This document shows positions 40,900-52,664 of a stretch of DNA of 64,000 nucleotides, piece after piece; positions within the stretch are counted from its first letter, which is position 1; the number at the start of each line of letters is the position of its first letter. The position numbers and the translations under genes were made by a program. Source of the stretch: Pratylenchus scribneri (Eukaryota; Nematoda; Chromadorea; Rhabditida; Pratylenchidae); the NCBI GenBank assembly GCA_030063045.1, contig JAQSEB010000072.1, positions 62,001-126,000 of the forward strand. Reading direction: 5' to 3'. The notes below the pieces were generated by a model that was not told the origin of the DNA, made no database searches, and worked only from the letters and a program-made list of their open reading frames with translations.

Positions 40900-43020
40900 A
40901 TAATCTTTCTATTTTCTAATTTCTTAAATTTTTCTAGCCAATTCTATCTAATCTATATAATAATTTTATCTTAGAATTTGAATTTAGTTCCGAAATTTTA
41001 TTTTTAAAAATTTCGAAAAATCAAAATTTTTAAATTTCCTTTTTCAATATGTACATGCTGTTTCAGCAATTTGTGAGCTGAATTTTCATAATCTTTCTAT
41101 TTTCTAATTTCTTAAATTTTTCTAGCCAATTCTATCTAATCTATATAATAATTTTATCTTAGAATTTGAATTTAGTTCCGAAATTTTATTTTTAAAAATT
41201 TCGAAAAATCAAAATTTCAAAATTTCCTTTTTCAATATGTACATGCTGTTTCAGCAATTTGTGAACTGAATTTTCATAATCTTTCTATTTTCTAATTTCT
41301 TAAATTTTTCTAGCCAATTCTATCTAATCTATATAATAATTTTATCTTAGAATTTGAATTTAGTTCCGAAATTTTATTTTTAAAAATTTCGAAAAATCAA
41401 AATTTTTAAATTTCCTTTTTCAATATGTACATGCTGTTTCAGCAATTTGTGAACTGAATTTTCATAATCTTTCTATTTTCTAATTTCTTAAATTTTTCTA
41501 GCCAATTCTATCTAATCTATATAATAATTTTATCTTAGAATTTGAATTTAGTTCCGAAATTTTATTTTTAAAAATTTCGAAAAATCAAAATTTTTAAATT
41601 TCCTTTTTCAATATGTACATGCTGTTTCAGCAATTTGTGAGCTGAATTTTCATAATCTTTCTATTTTCTAATTTCTTAAATTTTTCTAGCCAATTCTATC
41701 TAATCTATATAATAATTTTATCTTAGAATTTGAATTTAGTTCCGAAATTTTATTTTTAAAAATTTCGAAAAATCAAAATTTCAAAATTTCCTTTTTCAAT
41801 ATGTACATGCTGTTTCAGCAATTTGTGAACTGAATTTTCATAATCTTTCTATTTTCTAATTTCTTAAATTTTTCTAGCCAATTCTATCTAATCTATATAA
41901 TAATTTTATCTTAGAATTTGAATTTAGTTCCGAAATTTTATTTTTAAAAATTTCGAAAAATCAAAATTTTTAAATTTCCTTTTTCAATATGTACATGCTG
42001 TTTCAGCAATTTGTGAACTGAATTTTCATAATCTTTCTATTTTCTAATTTCTTAAATTTTTCTAGCCAATTCTATCTAATCTATATAATAATTTTATCTT
42101 AGAATTTGAATTTAGTTCCGAAATTTTATTTTTAAAAATTTCGAAAAATCAAAATTTTTAAATTTCCTTTTTCAATATGTACATGCTGTTTCAGCAATTT
42201 GTGAGCTGAATTTTCATAATCTTTCTATTTTCTAATTTCTTAAATTTTTCTAGCCAATTCTATCTAATCTATATAATAATTTTATCTTAGAATTTGAATT
42301 TAGTTCCGAAATTTTATTTTTAAAAATTTCGAAAAATCAAAATTTCAAAATTTCCTTTTTCAATATGTACATGCTGTTTCAGCAATTTGTGAACTGAATT
42401 TTCATAATCTTTCTATTTTCTAATTTCTTAAATTTTTCTAGCCAATTCTATCTAATCTATATAATAATTTTATCTTAGAATTTGAATTTAGTTCCGAAAT
42501 TTTATTTTTAAAAATTTCGAAAAATCAAAATTTTTAAATTTCCTTTTTCAATATGTACATGCTGTTTCAGCAATTTGTGAACTGAATTTTCATAATCTTT
42601 CTATTTTCCAATTTCTTAAATTTTTCTAGCCAATTCTATCTAATCTATATAATAATTTTATCTTAGAATTTGAATTTAGTTCCGAAATTTTATTTTTAAA
42701 AATTTCGAAAAATCAAAATTTTTAAATTTCCTTTTTCAATATGTACATGCTGTTTCAGCAATTTGTGAGCTGAATTTTCATAATCTTTCTATTTTCTAAT
42801 TTCTTAAATTTTTCTAGCCAATTCTATCTAATCTATATAATAATTTTATCTTAGAATTTGAATTTAGTTCCGAAATTTTATTTTTAAAAATTTCGAAAAA
42901 TCAAAATTTCAAAATTTCCTTTTTCAATATGTACATGCTGTTTCAGCAATTTGTGAACTGAATTTTCATAATCTTTCTATTTTCTAATTTCTTAAATTTT
43001 TCTAGCCAATTCTATCTAAT
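40900..43020 (+). repeat. Three-monomer higher-order repeat with 564-bp period
   Basis: The private variant gtgagctgaa (for gtgaactgaa) occurs at 41073, 41637, 42201 and 42765, exactly 564 bp apart. Between them the aatttcaaaatttcc variant also recurs once per 564 bp. The repeating order is: gtgagctg monomer, tcaaaatttcc monomer, plain monomer. At least three full periods are present. Confidence 0.92.
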
Positions 43021-44599
43021 CTATATAATAATTTTATATTAGATTTTGAACTAAGTTCCGAAATTTTATTTTTAAAAATTTCGAAAAATCAAAATTTTTA
43101 AATTTCCTTTTTCAATATGTACATGCTGTTTCAGCAATTTGTGAACTGAATTTTCATAATCTTTCTATTTTCTAATTTATTAAATTTTTCTAGTCAATTC
43201 TATCTAATCTATATAATAATTTTATATTAGATTTTGAACTAAGTTCCGTTTATTTTTAAAAATTTCGAAAAATCAAAATTTCAAAATTTCCTTTTTCAAT
43301 ATGTACATGCTGTTTCAGCAATTTGTGAACTGAATTTTCATAATCTTCCTATTTTCTAATTTATTAAATTTTTATAGTCAATTCTATCTAATCTATATAA
43401 TAATTTTATATTAGATTTTGAACTAAGTTCCGAAATTTTATTTTTAAAAATTTCGAAAAATCAAAATTTTTAAATTTCCTTTTTCAATATGTACATGCTG
43501 TTTCAGCAATTTGTGAACTGAATTTTCATAATCTTTCTATTTTCTAATTTACTAAATTTTTTATAGTCAATTCTATCTAATCTATATAATAATTTTATAT
43601 TAGATTTTGAACTAAGTTCCGAAATTTTATTTTTAAAAATTTCGAAAAATCAAAATTTTTAAATTTCCTTTTTCAATATGTACATGCTGTTTCAGCAATT
43701 TGTGAACTGAATTTTCATAATCTTTCTATTTTCTAATTTCTTAAATTTTTCTAGCCAATTCTATCTAATCTATATAATAATTTTATCTTGGCTTTCTATC
43801 TTGTTCCGAAATTTTATTTTTAAAAATTTCGAAAAATCAAAATTTTTAAATTTCCTTTTTCAATATGTACATGCTGTTTCAGCAATTTGTGAACTGAATT
43901 TTCATAATCTTTCTATTTTCTAATTTCTTAAATTTTTCTAGCCAATTCTTTCTAATCTATATAATAATTTTATCTTAGAATTTGAATTTAGTTCCGAAAT
44001 TTTATTTTTAAAAATTTCGAAAAATCAAAATTTTTAAATTTCCTTTTTCAATATGTACATGCTGTTTCAGCAATTTGTGAACTGAATTTTCATAATCTTT
44101 CTATTTTCTAATTTCTTAAATTTTTCTAGCCAATTCTATCTAATCTATATAATAATTTTATCTTAGAATTTGAATTTAGTTCCGAAATTTTATTTTTAAA
44201 AATTTCGAAAAATCAAAATTTTTAAATTTCCTTTTTCAATATGTACATGCTGTTTCAGCAATTTGTGAACTGAATTTTCATAATCTTTCTATTTTCTAAT
44301 TTCTTAAATTTTTCTAGCCAATTCTTTCTAATCTATATAATAATTTTATCTTAGAATTTGAATTTAGTTCCGAAATTTTATTTTTAAAAATTTCGAAAAA
44401 TCAAAATTTTTAAATTTCCTTTTTCAATATGTACATGCTGTTTCAGCAATTTGTGAACTGAATTTTCATAATCTTTCTATTTTCTAATTTACTAAATTTT
44501 TTATAGTCAATTCTATCTAATCTATATAATAATTTTATATTAGATTTTGAACTAAGTTCCGAAATTTTATTTTTAAAAATTTCGAAAAATCAAAATTTT

Positions 44600-47500
44600 T
44601 AAATTTCCATTTTCAATATGTACATGCTGTTTCAGCAATTTGTGAACTGAATTTTCATAATCTTTCTATTTTCTAATTTCTTAAATTTTTCTAGCCAATT
44701 CTATCTAATCTATATAATAATTTTATCTTGACTTTCTATCTTGTTCCGAAATTTTATTTTTAAAAATTTCGAAAAATCAAAATTTTTAAATTTCCTTTTT
44801 CAATATGTACATGCTGTTTCAGCAATTTGTGAACTGAATTTTCATAATCTTTCTATTTTCTAATTTCTTAAATTTTTCTAGCCAATTCTTTCTAATCTAT
44901 ATAATAATTTTATCTTAGAATTTGAATTTAGTTCCGAAATTTTATTTTTAAAAATTTCGAAAAATCAAAATTTTTAAATTTCCTTTTTCAATATGTACAT
45001 GCTGTTTCAGCAATTTGTGAACTGAATTTTCATAATCTTTCTATTTTCTAATTTCTTAAATTTTTCTAGCCAATTCTATCTAATCTATATAATAATTTTA
45101 TATTAGATTTTGAACTAAGTTCCGAAATTTTATTTTTAAAAATTTCGAAAAATCAAAATTTCAAAATTTCCTTTTTCAATATGTACATGCTGTTTCAGCA
45201 ATTTGTGAACTGAATTTTCATAATCTTTCTATTTTCTAATTTCTTAAATTTTTCTAGCCAATTCTATCTAATCTATATAATAATTTTATCTTAGAATTTG
45301 AATTTAGTTCCGAAATTTTATTTTTAAAAATTTCGAAAAATCAAAATTTTTAAATTTCCTTTTTCAATATGTACATGCTGTTTCAGCAATTTGTGAACTG
45401 AATTTTCATAATCTTTCTATTTTCTAATTTCTTAAATTTTTCTAGCCAATTCTATCTAATCTATATAATAATTTTATCTTGACTTTCTATCTTGTTCCGA
45501 AATTTTATTTTTAAAAATTTCGAAAAATCAAAATTTCAAAATTTCCTTTTTCAATATGTACATGCTGTTTCAGCAATTTGTGAACTGAATTTTCATAATC
45601 TTTCTATTTTCTAATTTCTTAAATTTTTCTAGCCAATTCTATCTAATCTATATAATAATTTTATCTTAGAATTTGAATTTAGTTCCGAAATTTTATTTTT
45701 AAAAATTTCGAAAAATCAAAATTTTTAAATTTCCTTTTTCAATATGTACATGCTGTTTCAGCAATTTGTGAACTGAATTTTCATAATCTTTCTATTTTCT
45801 AATTTCTTAAATTTTTCTAGCCAATTCTATCTAATCTATATAATAATTTTATCTTAGAATTTGAATTTAGTTCCGAAATTTTATTTTTAAAAATTTCGAA
45901 AAATCAAAATTTTTAAATTTCCATTTTCAATATGTACATGCTGTTTCAGCAATTTGTGAACTGAATTTTCATAATCTTTCTATTTTCTAATTTCTTAAAT
46001 TTTTCTAGCCAATTCTATCTAATCTATATAATAATTTTATCTTAGAATTTGAATTTAGTTCCGAAATTTTATTTTTAAAAATTTCGAAAAATCAAAATTT
46101 TTAAATTTCCATTTTCAATATGTACATGCTGTTTCAGCAATTTGTGAACTGAATTTTCATAATCTTTCTATTTTCTAATTTCTTAAATTTTTCTAGCCAA
46201 TTCTATCTAATCTATATAATAATTTTATCTTGACTTTCTATCTTGTTCCGAAATTTTATTTTTAAAAATTTCGAAAAATCAAAATTTTTAAATTTCCTTT
46301 TTCAATATGTACATGCTGTTTCAGCAATTTGTGAACTGAATTTTCATAATCTTTCTATTTTCTAATTTCTTAAATTTTTCTAGCCAATTCTTTCTAATCT
46401 ATATAATAATTTTATCTTAGAATTTGAATTTAGTTCCGAAATTTTATTTTTAAAAATTTCGAAAAATCAAAATTTCAAAATTTCCTTTTTCAATATGTAC
46501 ATGCTGTTTCAGCAATTTGTGAACTGAATTTTCATAATCTTTCTATTTTCTAATTTCTTAAATTTTTCTAGCCAATTCTATCTAATCTATATAATAATTT
46601 TATATTAGATTTTGAACTAAGTTCCGAAATTTTATTTTTAAAAATTTTGAAAAATCAAAATTTCAAAATTTCCTTTTTCAATATGTACATGCTGTTTCAG
46701 CAATTTGTGAACTGAATTTTCATAATCTTTCTATTTTCTAATTTCTTAAATTTTTCTAGCCAATTCTATCTAATCTATATAATAATTTTATCTTAGAATT
46801 TGAATTTAGTTCCGAAATTTTATTTTTAAAAATTTCGAAAAATCAAAATTTTTAAATTTCCTTTTTCAATATGTACATGCTGTTTCAGCAATTTGTGAAC
46901 TGAATTTTCATAATCTTTCTATTTTCTAATTTCTTAAATTTTTCTAGCCAATTCTATCTAATCTATATAATAATTTTATCTTGACTTTCTATCTTGTTCC
47001 GAAATTTTATTTTTAAAAATTTCGAAAAATCAAAATTTCAAAATTTCCTTTTTCAATATGTACATGCTGTTTCAGCAATTTGTGAACTGAATTTTCATAA
47101 TCTTTCTATTTTCTAATTTCTTAAATTTTTCTAGCCAATTCTATCTAATCTATATAATAATTTTATCTTAGAATTTGAATTTAGTTCCGAAATTTTATTT
47201 TTAAAAATTTCGAAAAATCAAAATTTTTAAATTTCCTTTTTCAATATGTACATGCTGTTTCAGCAATTTGTGAACTGAATTTTCATAATCTTTCTATTTT
47301 CTAATTTCTTAAATTTTTCTAGCCAATTCTATCTAATCTATATAATAATTTTATCTTAGAATTTGAATTTAGTTCCGAAATTTTATTTTTAAAAATTTCG
47401 AAAAATCAAAATTTTTAAATTTCCATTTTCAATATGTACATGCTGTTTCAGCAATTTGTGAACTGAATTTTCATAATCTTTCTATTTTCTAATTTCTTAA

Positions 47501-48000
47501 ATTTTTCTAGCCAATTCTATCTAATCTATATAATAATTTTATCTTGACTTTCTATCTTGTTCCGAAATTTTATTTTTAAAAATTTCGAAAAATCAAAATT
47601 TTTAAATTTCCTTTTTCAATATGTACATGCTGTTTCAGCAATTTGTGAACTGAATTTTCATAATCTTTCTATTTTCTAATTTCTTAAATTTTTCTAGCCA
47701 ATTCTTTCTAATCTATATAATAATTTTATCTTAGAATTTGAATTTAGTTCCGAAATTTTATTTTTAAAAATTTCGAAAAATCAAAATTTTTAAATTTCCT
47801 TTTTCAATATGTACATGCTGTTTCAGCAATTTGTGAACTGAATTTTCATAATCTTTCTATTTTCTAATTTCTTAAATTTTTCTAGCCAATTCTATCTAAT
47901 CTATATAATAATTTTATATTAGATTTTGAACTAAGTTCCGAAATTTTATTTTTAAAAATTTCGAAAAATCAAAATTTTTAAATTTCCATTTTCAATATGT
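44600..48000 (+). repeat. Eight-monomer higher-order repeat, about 1502 bp, two copies
   Basis: The private change aaatttccattttcaatatg (A for T in the ctttttc stretch) occurs at 44607, 45921, 46109, 47423 and 47986. Pairs 44607/46109 and 45921/47423 are both 1502 bp apart. A 186-bp cttgactttc monomer carrying the aatttcaaaatttcc variant follows the same spacing (about 45480 and 46980). One shared substitution (aaaattttgaaa at about 46645) is private to a single copy, so the copies have begun to diverge. Confidence 0.85.
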
Positions 48001-48239
48001 ACATGCTGTTTCAGCAATTTGTGAACTGAATTTTCATAATCTTCCTATTTTCTAATTTATTAAATTTTTATAGTCAATTCTATCTAATCTATATAATAAT
48101 TTTATCTTAGACTATCTATCTTGTTCCGAAATTTTATTTTTAAAAATTTCGAAAAATCAAAATTTCAAAATTTCCTTTTTCAATATGTACATGCTGTTTC
48201 AGCAATTTGTGAACTGAATTTTCATAATCTTCCTATTTT

Positions 48240-50960
48240 CTAATTTATTAAATTTTTATAGTGAATTCTATCTAATCTATATAATAATTTTATATTAGAC
48301 CTTAAATTTAATTCCGAAATTTTATTTTTAAAAATTTCGAAAAATCAAAATTTTTAAATTTCCTTTTTCAATATGTACATGCTGTTTCAGCAATTTGTGA
48401 ACTGAATTTTCATAATCTTTCTATTTTCTAATTGACTAAATTTTTATAGTCAATTCTATCTAATCTATATAATAATTTTATATTAAATCTTGAACTAAGT
48501 TCCGAAATTTTATTTTTAAAAATTTCGAAAAATCAAAATTTCAAAATTTCCTTTTTCAATATGTACATGCTGTTTCAGCAATTTGTGAACTGAATTTTCA
48601 TAATCTTTCTATTTTCTAATTTCTTAAATTTTTCTAGCCAATTCTATCTAATCTATATAATAATTTTATCTTAGAATTTGAATTTAGTTCCGAAATTTTA
48701 TTTTTAAAAATTTCGAAAAATCAAAATTTTTAAATTTCCTTTTTCAATATGTACATGCTGTTTCAGCAATTTGTGAACTGAATTTTCATAATCTTTCTAT
48801 TTTCTAATTTCTTAAATTTTTCTAGCCAATTCTATCTAATCTATATAATAATTTTATCTTAGAATTTGAATTTAGTTCCGAAATTTTATTTTTAAAAATT
48901 TCGAAAAATCAAAATTTTTAAATTTCCTTTTTCAATATGTACATGCTGTTTCAGCAATTTGTGAACTGAATTTTCATAATCTTTCTATTTTCTAATTTAC
49001 TAAATTTTTTATAGTCAATTCTATCTAATCTATATAATAATTTTATATTAGATTTTGAACTAAGTTCCGAAATTTTATTTTTAAAAATTTCGAAAAATCA
49101 AAATTTTTAAATTTCCTTTTTCAATATGTACATGCTGTTTCAGCAATTTGTGAACTGAATTTTCATAATCTTTCTATTTTCTAATTTCTTAAATTTATCT
49201 AGCCAATTCTATCTAATCTATATAATAATTTTATCTTAGAATTTGAATTTAGTTCCGAAATTTTATTTTTAAAAATTTCGAAAAATCAAAATTTTTAAAT
49301 TTCCTTTTTCAATATGTACATGCTGTTTCAGCAATTTGTGAACTGAATTTTCATAATCTTTCTATTTTCTAATTTCTTAAATTTTTCTAGCCAATTCTAT
49401 CTAATCTATATAATAATTTTATCTTAGAATTTGAATTTAGTTCCGAAATTTTATTTTTAAAAATTTCGAAAAATCAAAAATTTTAAATTTCCTTTTTCAA
49501 TATGTACATGCTGTTTCAGCAATTTGTGAACTGAATTTTCATAATCTTTCTATTTTCTAATTTACTAAATTTTTCTAGCCAATTCTATCTAATCTATATA
49601 ATAATTTTATCTTAGAATTTGAATTTAGTTCCGAAATTTTATTTTTAAAAATTTCGAAAAATCAAAATTTTTAAATTTCCTTTTTCAATATGTACATGCT
49701 GTTTCAGCAATTTGTGAACTGAATTTTCATAATCTTTCTATTTTCTAATTTCTTAAATTTTTCTAGCCAATTCTATCTAATCTATATAATAATTTTATCT
49801 TAGAATTTGAATTTAGTTCCGAAATTTTATTTTTAAAAATTTCGAAAAATCAAAAATTTTAAATTTCCTTTTTCAATATGTACATGCTGTTTCAGCAATT
49901 TGTGAACTGAATTTTCATAATCTTTCTATTTTCTAATTTCTTAAATTTTTCTAGCCAATTCTATCTAATCTATATAATAATTTTATCTTAGAATTTGAAT
50001 TTAGTTCCGAAATTTTATTTTTAAAAATTTCGAAAAATCAAAATTTTTAAATTTCCTTTTTCAATATGTACATGCTGTTTCAGCAATTTGTGAACTGAAT
50101 TTTCATAATCTTTCTATTTTCTAATTTACTAAATTTTTTATAGTCAATTCTATCTAATCTATATAATAATTTTATATTAGATTTTGAACTAAGTTCCGAA
50201 ATTTTATTTTTAAAAATTTCGAAAAATCAAAATTTTTAAATTTCCTTTTTCAATATGTACATGCTGTTTCAGCAATTTGTGAACTGAATTTTCATAATCT
50301 TTCTATTTTCTAATTTCTTAAATTTTTCTAGCCAATTCTATCTAATCTATATAATAATTTTATCTTAGAATTTGAATTTAGTTCCGAAATTTTATTTTTA
50401 AAAATTTCGAAAAATCAAAATTTTTAAATTTCCTTTTTCAATATGTACATGCTGTTTCAGCAATTTGTGAACTGAATTTTCATAATCTTTCTATTTTCTA
50501 ATTTACTAAATTTTTCTAGCCAATTCTATCTAATCTATATAATAATTTTATCTTAGAATTTGAATTTAGTTCCGAAATTTTATTTTTAAAAATTTCGAAA
50601 AATCAAAATTTTTAAATTTCCTTTTTCAATATGTACATGCTGTTTCAGCAATTTGTGAACTGAATTTTCATAATCTTCCTATTTTCTAATTTATTAAATT
50701 TTTATAGTGAATTCTATCTAATCTATATAATAATTTTATATTAGACCTTAAATTTAATTCCGAAATTTTATTTTTAAAAATTTCGAAAAATCAAAATTTT
50801 TAAATTTCCTTTTTCAATATGTACATGCTGTTTCAGCAATTTGTGAACTGAATTTTCATAATCTTTCTATTTTCTAATTGACTAAATTTTTATAGTCAAT
50901 TCTATCTAATCTATATAATAATTTTATATTAAATCTTGAACTAAGTTCCGAAATTTTATT
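48240..50960 (+). repeat. Edge duplication of divergent monomers, offset 2446 bp
   Basis: Two consecutive divergent monomers (tatagtgaattc, ttatattagaccttaaatttaattccg, then ctaattgactaaatttttatag and ttatattaaatcttgaac) occur at about 48.25-48.50 kb and again at about 50.70-50.95 kb. The gtgaattc marker lies at 48261 and 50707, an offset of 2446 bp or about 13 monomers. A third gtgaattc copy ends the array near 51083. Confidence 0.88.
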
Positions 50961-51135
50961 TTTAAAAATTTCGAAAAATCAAAATTTTTAAATTTCCTTT
51001 TTCAATATGTACATGCTGTTTCAGCAATTTGTGAACTGAATTTTCATAATCTTCCTATTTTCTAATTTATTAAATTTTTATAGTGAATTCTATCTAATCT
51101 ATATAATAATTTTATATTAGACATTGAACTTAGTT

Positions 51136-52664
51136 TAAAGGAAATGTGGGAAAGGATAGTCCATAAATAAAGCACTAAAAATTCGATTTTCTCTTTTATG
51201 GTCCCCTCCATTTCCCTGGGGCCATCCAAATTGGGAACCAAAAAATGATTGATATGTAAAAATAGGCGGGCGACATTGGCATTTGTCATTTGAATTTGAC
51301 CAATTTTATTTTAAGCCATTCCAAAATTTTCTCTAACATATACCGCAAAAATATATTACCAAAAACCCTAAATTTGTTCAAAAAATTATTCAGCAATTAC
51401 ATTCGTAAATACAATTAGGAAATATTTTCGGATTAGGTATATAAGATAATCAATTTAATTTTAGAAGGACATAAGAATCATAAATTGGGCTGTTTTTTCC
51501 ATGTTTCATTGATTTTCGATATAAAATTTTAGGCAAAAATACATAATATTTCTGCTTTATTTTTTTTCTTTTTTAACCCCATCGTAAAATGTTTTTTTGT
51601 ACAATTTTCGTTGATTTTATTTTTATCAAAAACCAAAAATTTATTTTTATTTTGTTTATTTTCCAAAGAAATTCCCTTCAATCCAATTTCCCAATTCCCC
51701 TCTCCTAAGAAATGAAAGGTTGTTTTCCGTTTCCACAGATTCGAATGAATCAAAAAAAGTTGTTTGGCTCTGAATCACACAAATATCCTTCACACCGCCT
51801 CAACAAAACCGACGACGACCCTTCAAGGGCCCGCAATTGAGAAAAATGTGAGTGAGAATGAAAAGAAATTGGACGGATCAACCAACACATTTTTACACTC
51901 TTCCATTCTTTTTTATTTTTCCGTTACTCCAACACCGTCATTCACCGTTGGGACAACTAAAAACCTGTTTCCATTTGATAAATGTGTCCTCCCATGGCCC
52001 CATCCCTCATTTGCTTTGGCCAATAAAATGTGGCCAGTTTAGTGTGCAATTCAATTCCACATTTTTATTATTATTTTTACTTTTATTTTTCAACAATTAT
52101 TCTTAGGGTTTTGCATGAAATAATTCAAAAATTTTAAAAACATTTTCTGAATTTTTCATAGAATGAAGGCATTAATAATAAGCTCATCCACCCTAAATGA
52201 GTAATCATTTTACATTTGACAATTGGTTTCCAAATTTTAATTGACCCAATCATAAAATACTAAAATCATCGGAAACGGTTCATCCCATTATTTTATTGGC
52301 GATGAGTAGGCCCCCAGCCCCAACCCACTTTTTGGGTATTGGAATGAGTTTAAAAGTAAAAGGTGATGAATGAGATGAGCCATTTCTCCAATTCCTCCCG
52401 TAATTCGCTTCCATCCTAATTCAATGAAATATTTAGTTTAAAGCACAATGAATTCAAACAAAATGACTCAAACAAATTCACATTTTTGTCCTATTATAAA
52501 CGATAAGTTTTAGGCCAAAAATTGCCATTAAAAAATTTATATCCTTTCTTTACTCTTTGAGTTATAATTTATTTTCAAAGAGAAAAATTTAAAATATCTC
52601 CATATTAAATTTCTTCAATTAATAAATTTAAGCATAATAAAATTCCATTCTAAAAATTTAAAAA
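51136..52664. other. Satellite edge to annexin start, no supported gene
   Basis: About 1.5 kb of unique AT-rich DNA between the array and the annexin start codon. It contains T-rich runs near 51560-51660 and a less AT-rich patch at about 51780-52060. The patch has short open frames on + that start only at TTG or have no coding character I can recognise. The patch could be part of a 5' untranslated exon or promoter of the annexin gene, but no splice or TATA signal decides this. Confidence 0.5.

Larger units (their letters stand above)
1..51135 (+). repeat. Giant satellite array, monomer about 188 bp, about 272 copies
   Basis: The same AT-rich unit recurs every 188 bp, for example the string ataattttatcttag at 1, 189 and 377. 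It continues without interruption to 51135, where the last copy breaks off in a degenerate gaacttagtt and unique DNA begins. All copies lie in the same direction. Most are 188 bp. Some are 186 bp, having tcttgacttt where others have tcttagacttt, and a few carry larger deletions. No other DNA is inserted anywhere. Every reading frame is closed by frequent stops, so the array is not coding. The left edge is outside the window, so the true array is longer. Sequence identity between copies is very high, which indicates recent unequal exchange or amplification. A centromeric or heterochromatic role is inference. Confidence 0.99.
36081..51135 (+). repeat. Satellite zone D: gaatttag + tttcttaaatttttctagcc subfamily, reaching the array edge
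   Basis: Most monomers have cttagaatttgaatttagttccg, gtgaactgaattttcataatc and cttaaatttttctagcc. Copies with ttatattagattttgaac or tcttgactttc are intermingled. Unlike zone A, gaatttag copies here carry ttcgaaaaatc, so the linkage seen in zone A has been broken or the lineages differ. The last monomers before 51135 are the most divergent (ttatattagaccttaaatttaattccg, attgactaaattttt), as is usual at satellite edges. Confidence 0.92.

Noticed and set aside
1..51135. CRISPR array or tandem protein-coding repeats
   Set aside because: Units are 188 bp and identical throughout, with no unique spacers. All six frames are closed by frequent stops, so this is satellite DNA.
1..51135. Telomeric repeat array
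   Set aside because: The unit is 188 bp, far longer than simple telomere motifs, and contains no short G-rich repeat. A subtelomeric location cannot be judged because the left end is not in the window.
1..51135. Canonical mammalian CENP-B box in the monomer
   Set aside because: The only nearby strings are ttccgaaatttt and ttcgaaaaatc. The required CGGG part is missing in both orientations.
51764..52106. Overlapping open frames of 84-92 codons before the annexin gene
   Set aside because: One starts at TTG and neither has recognisable domains, a leader or splice support. Low-complexity T-rich stretches keep them open.
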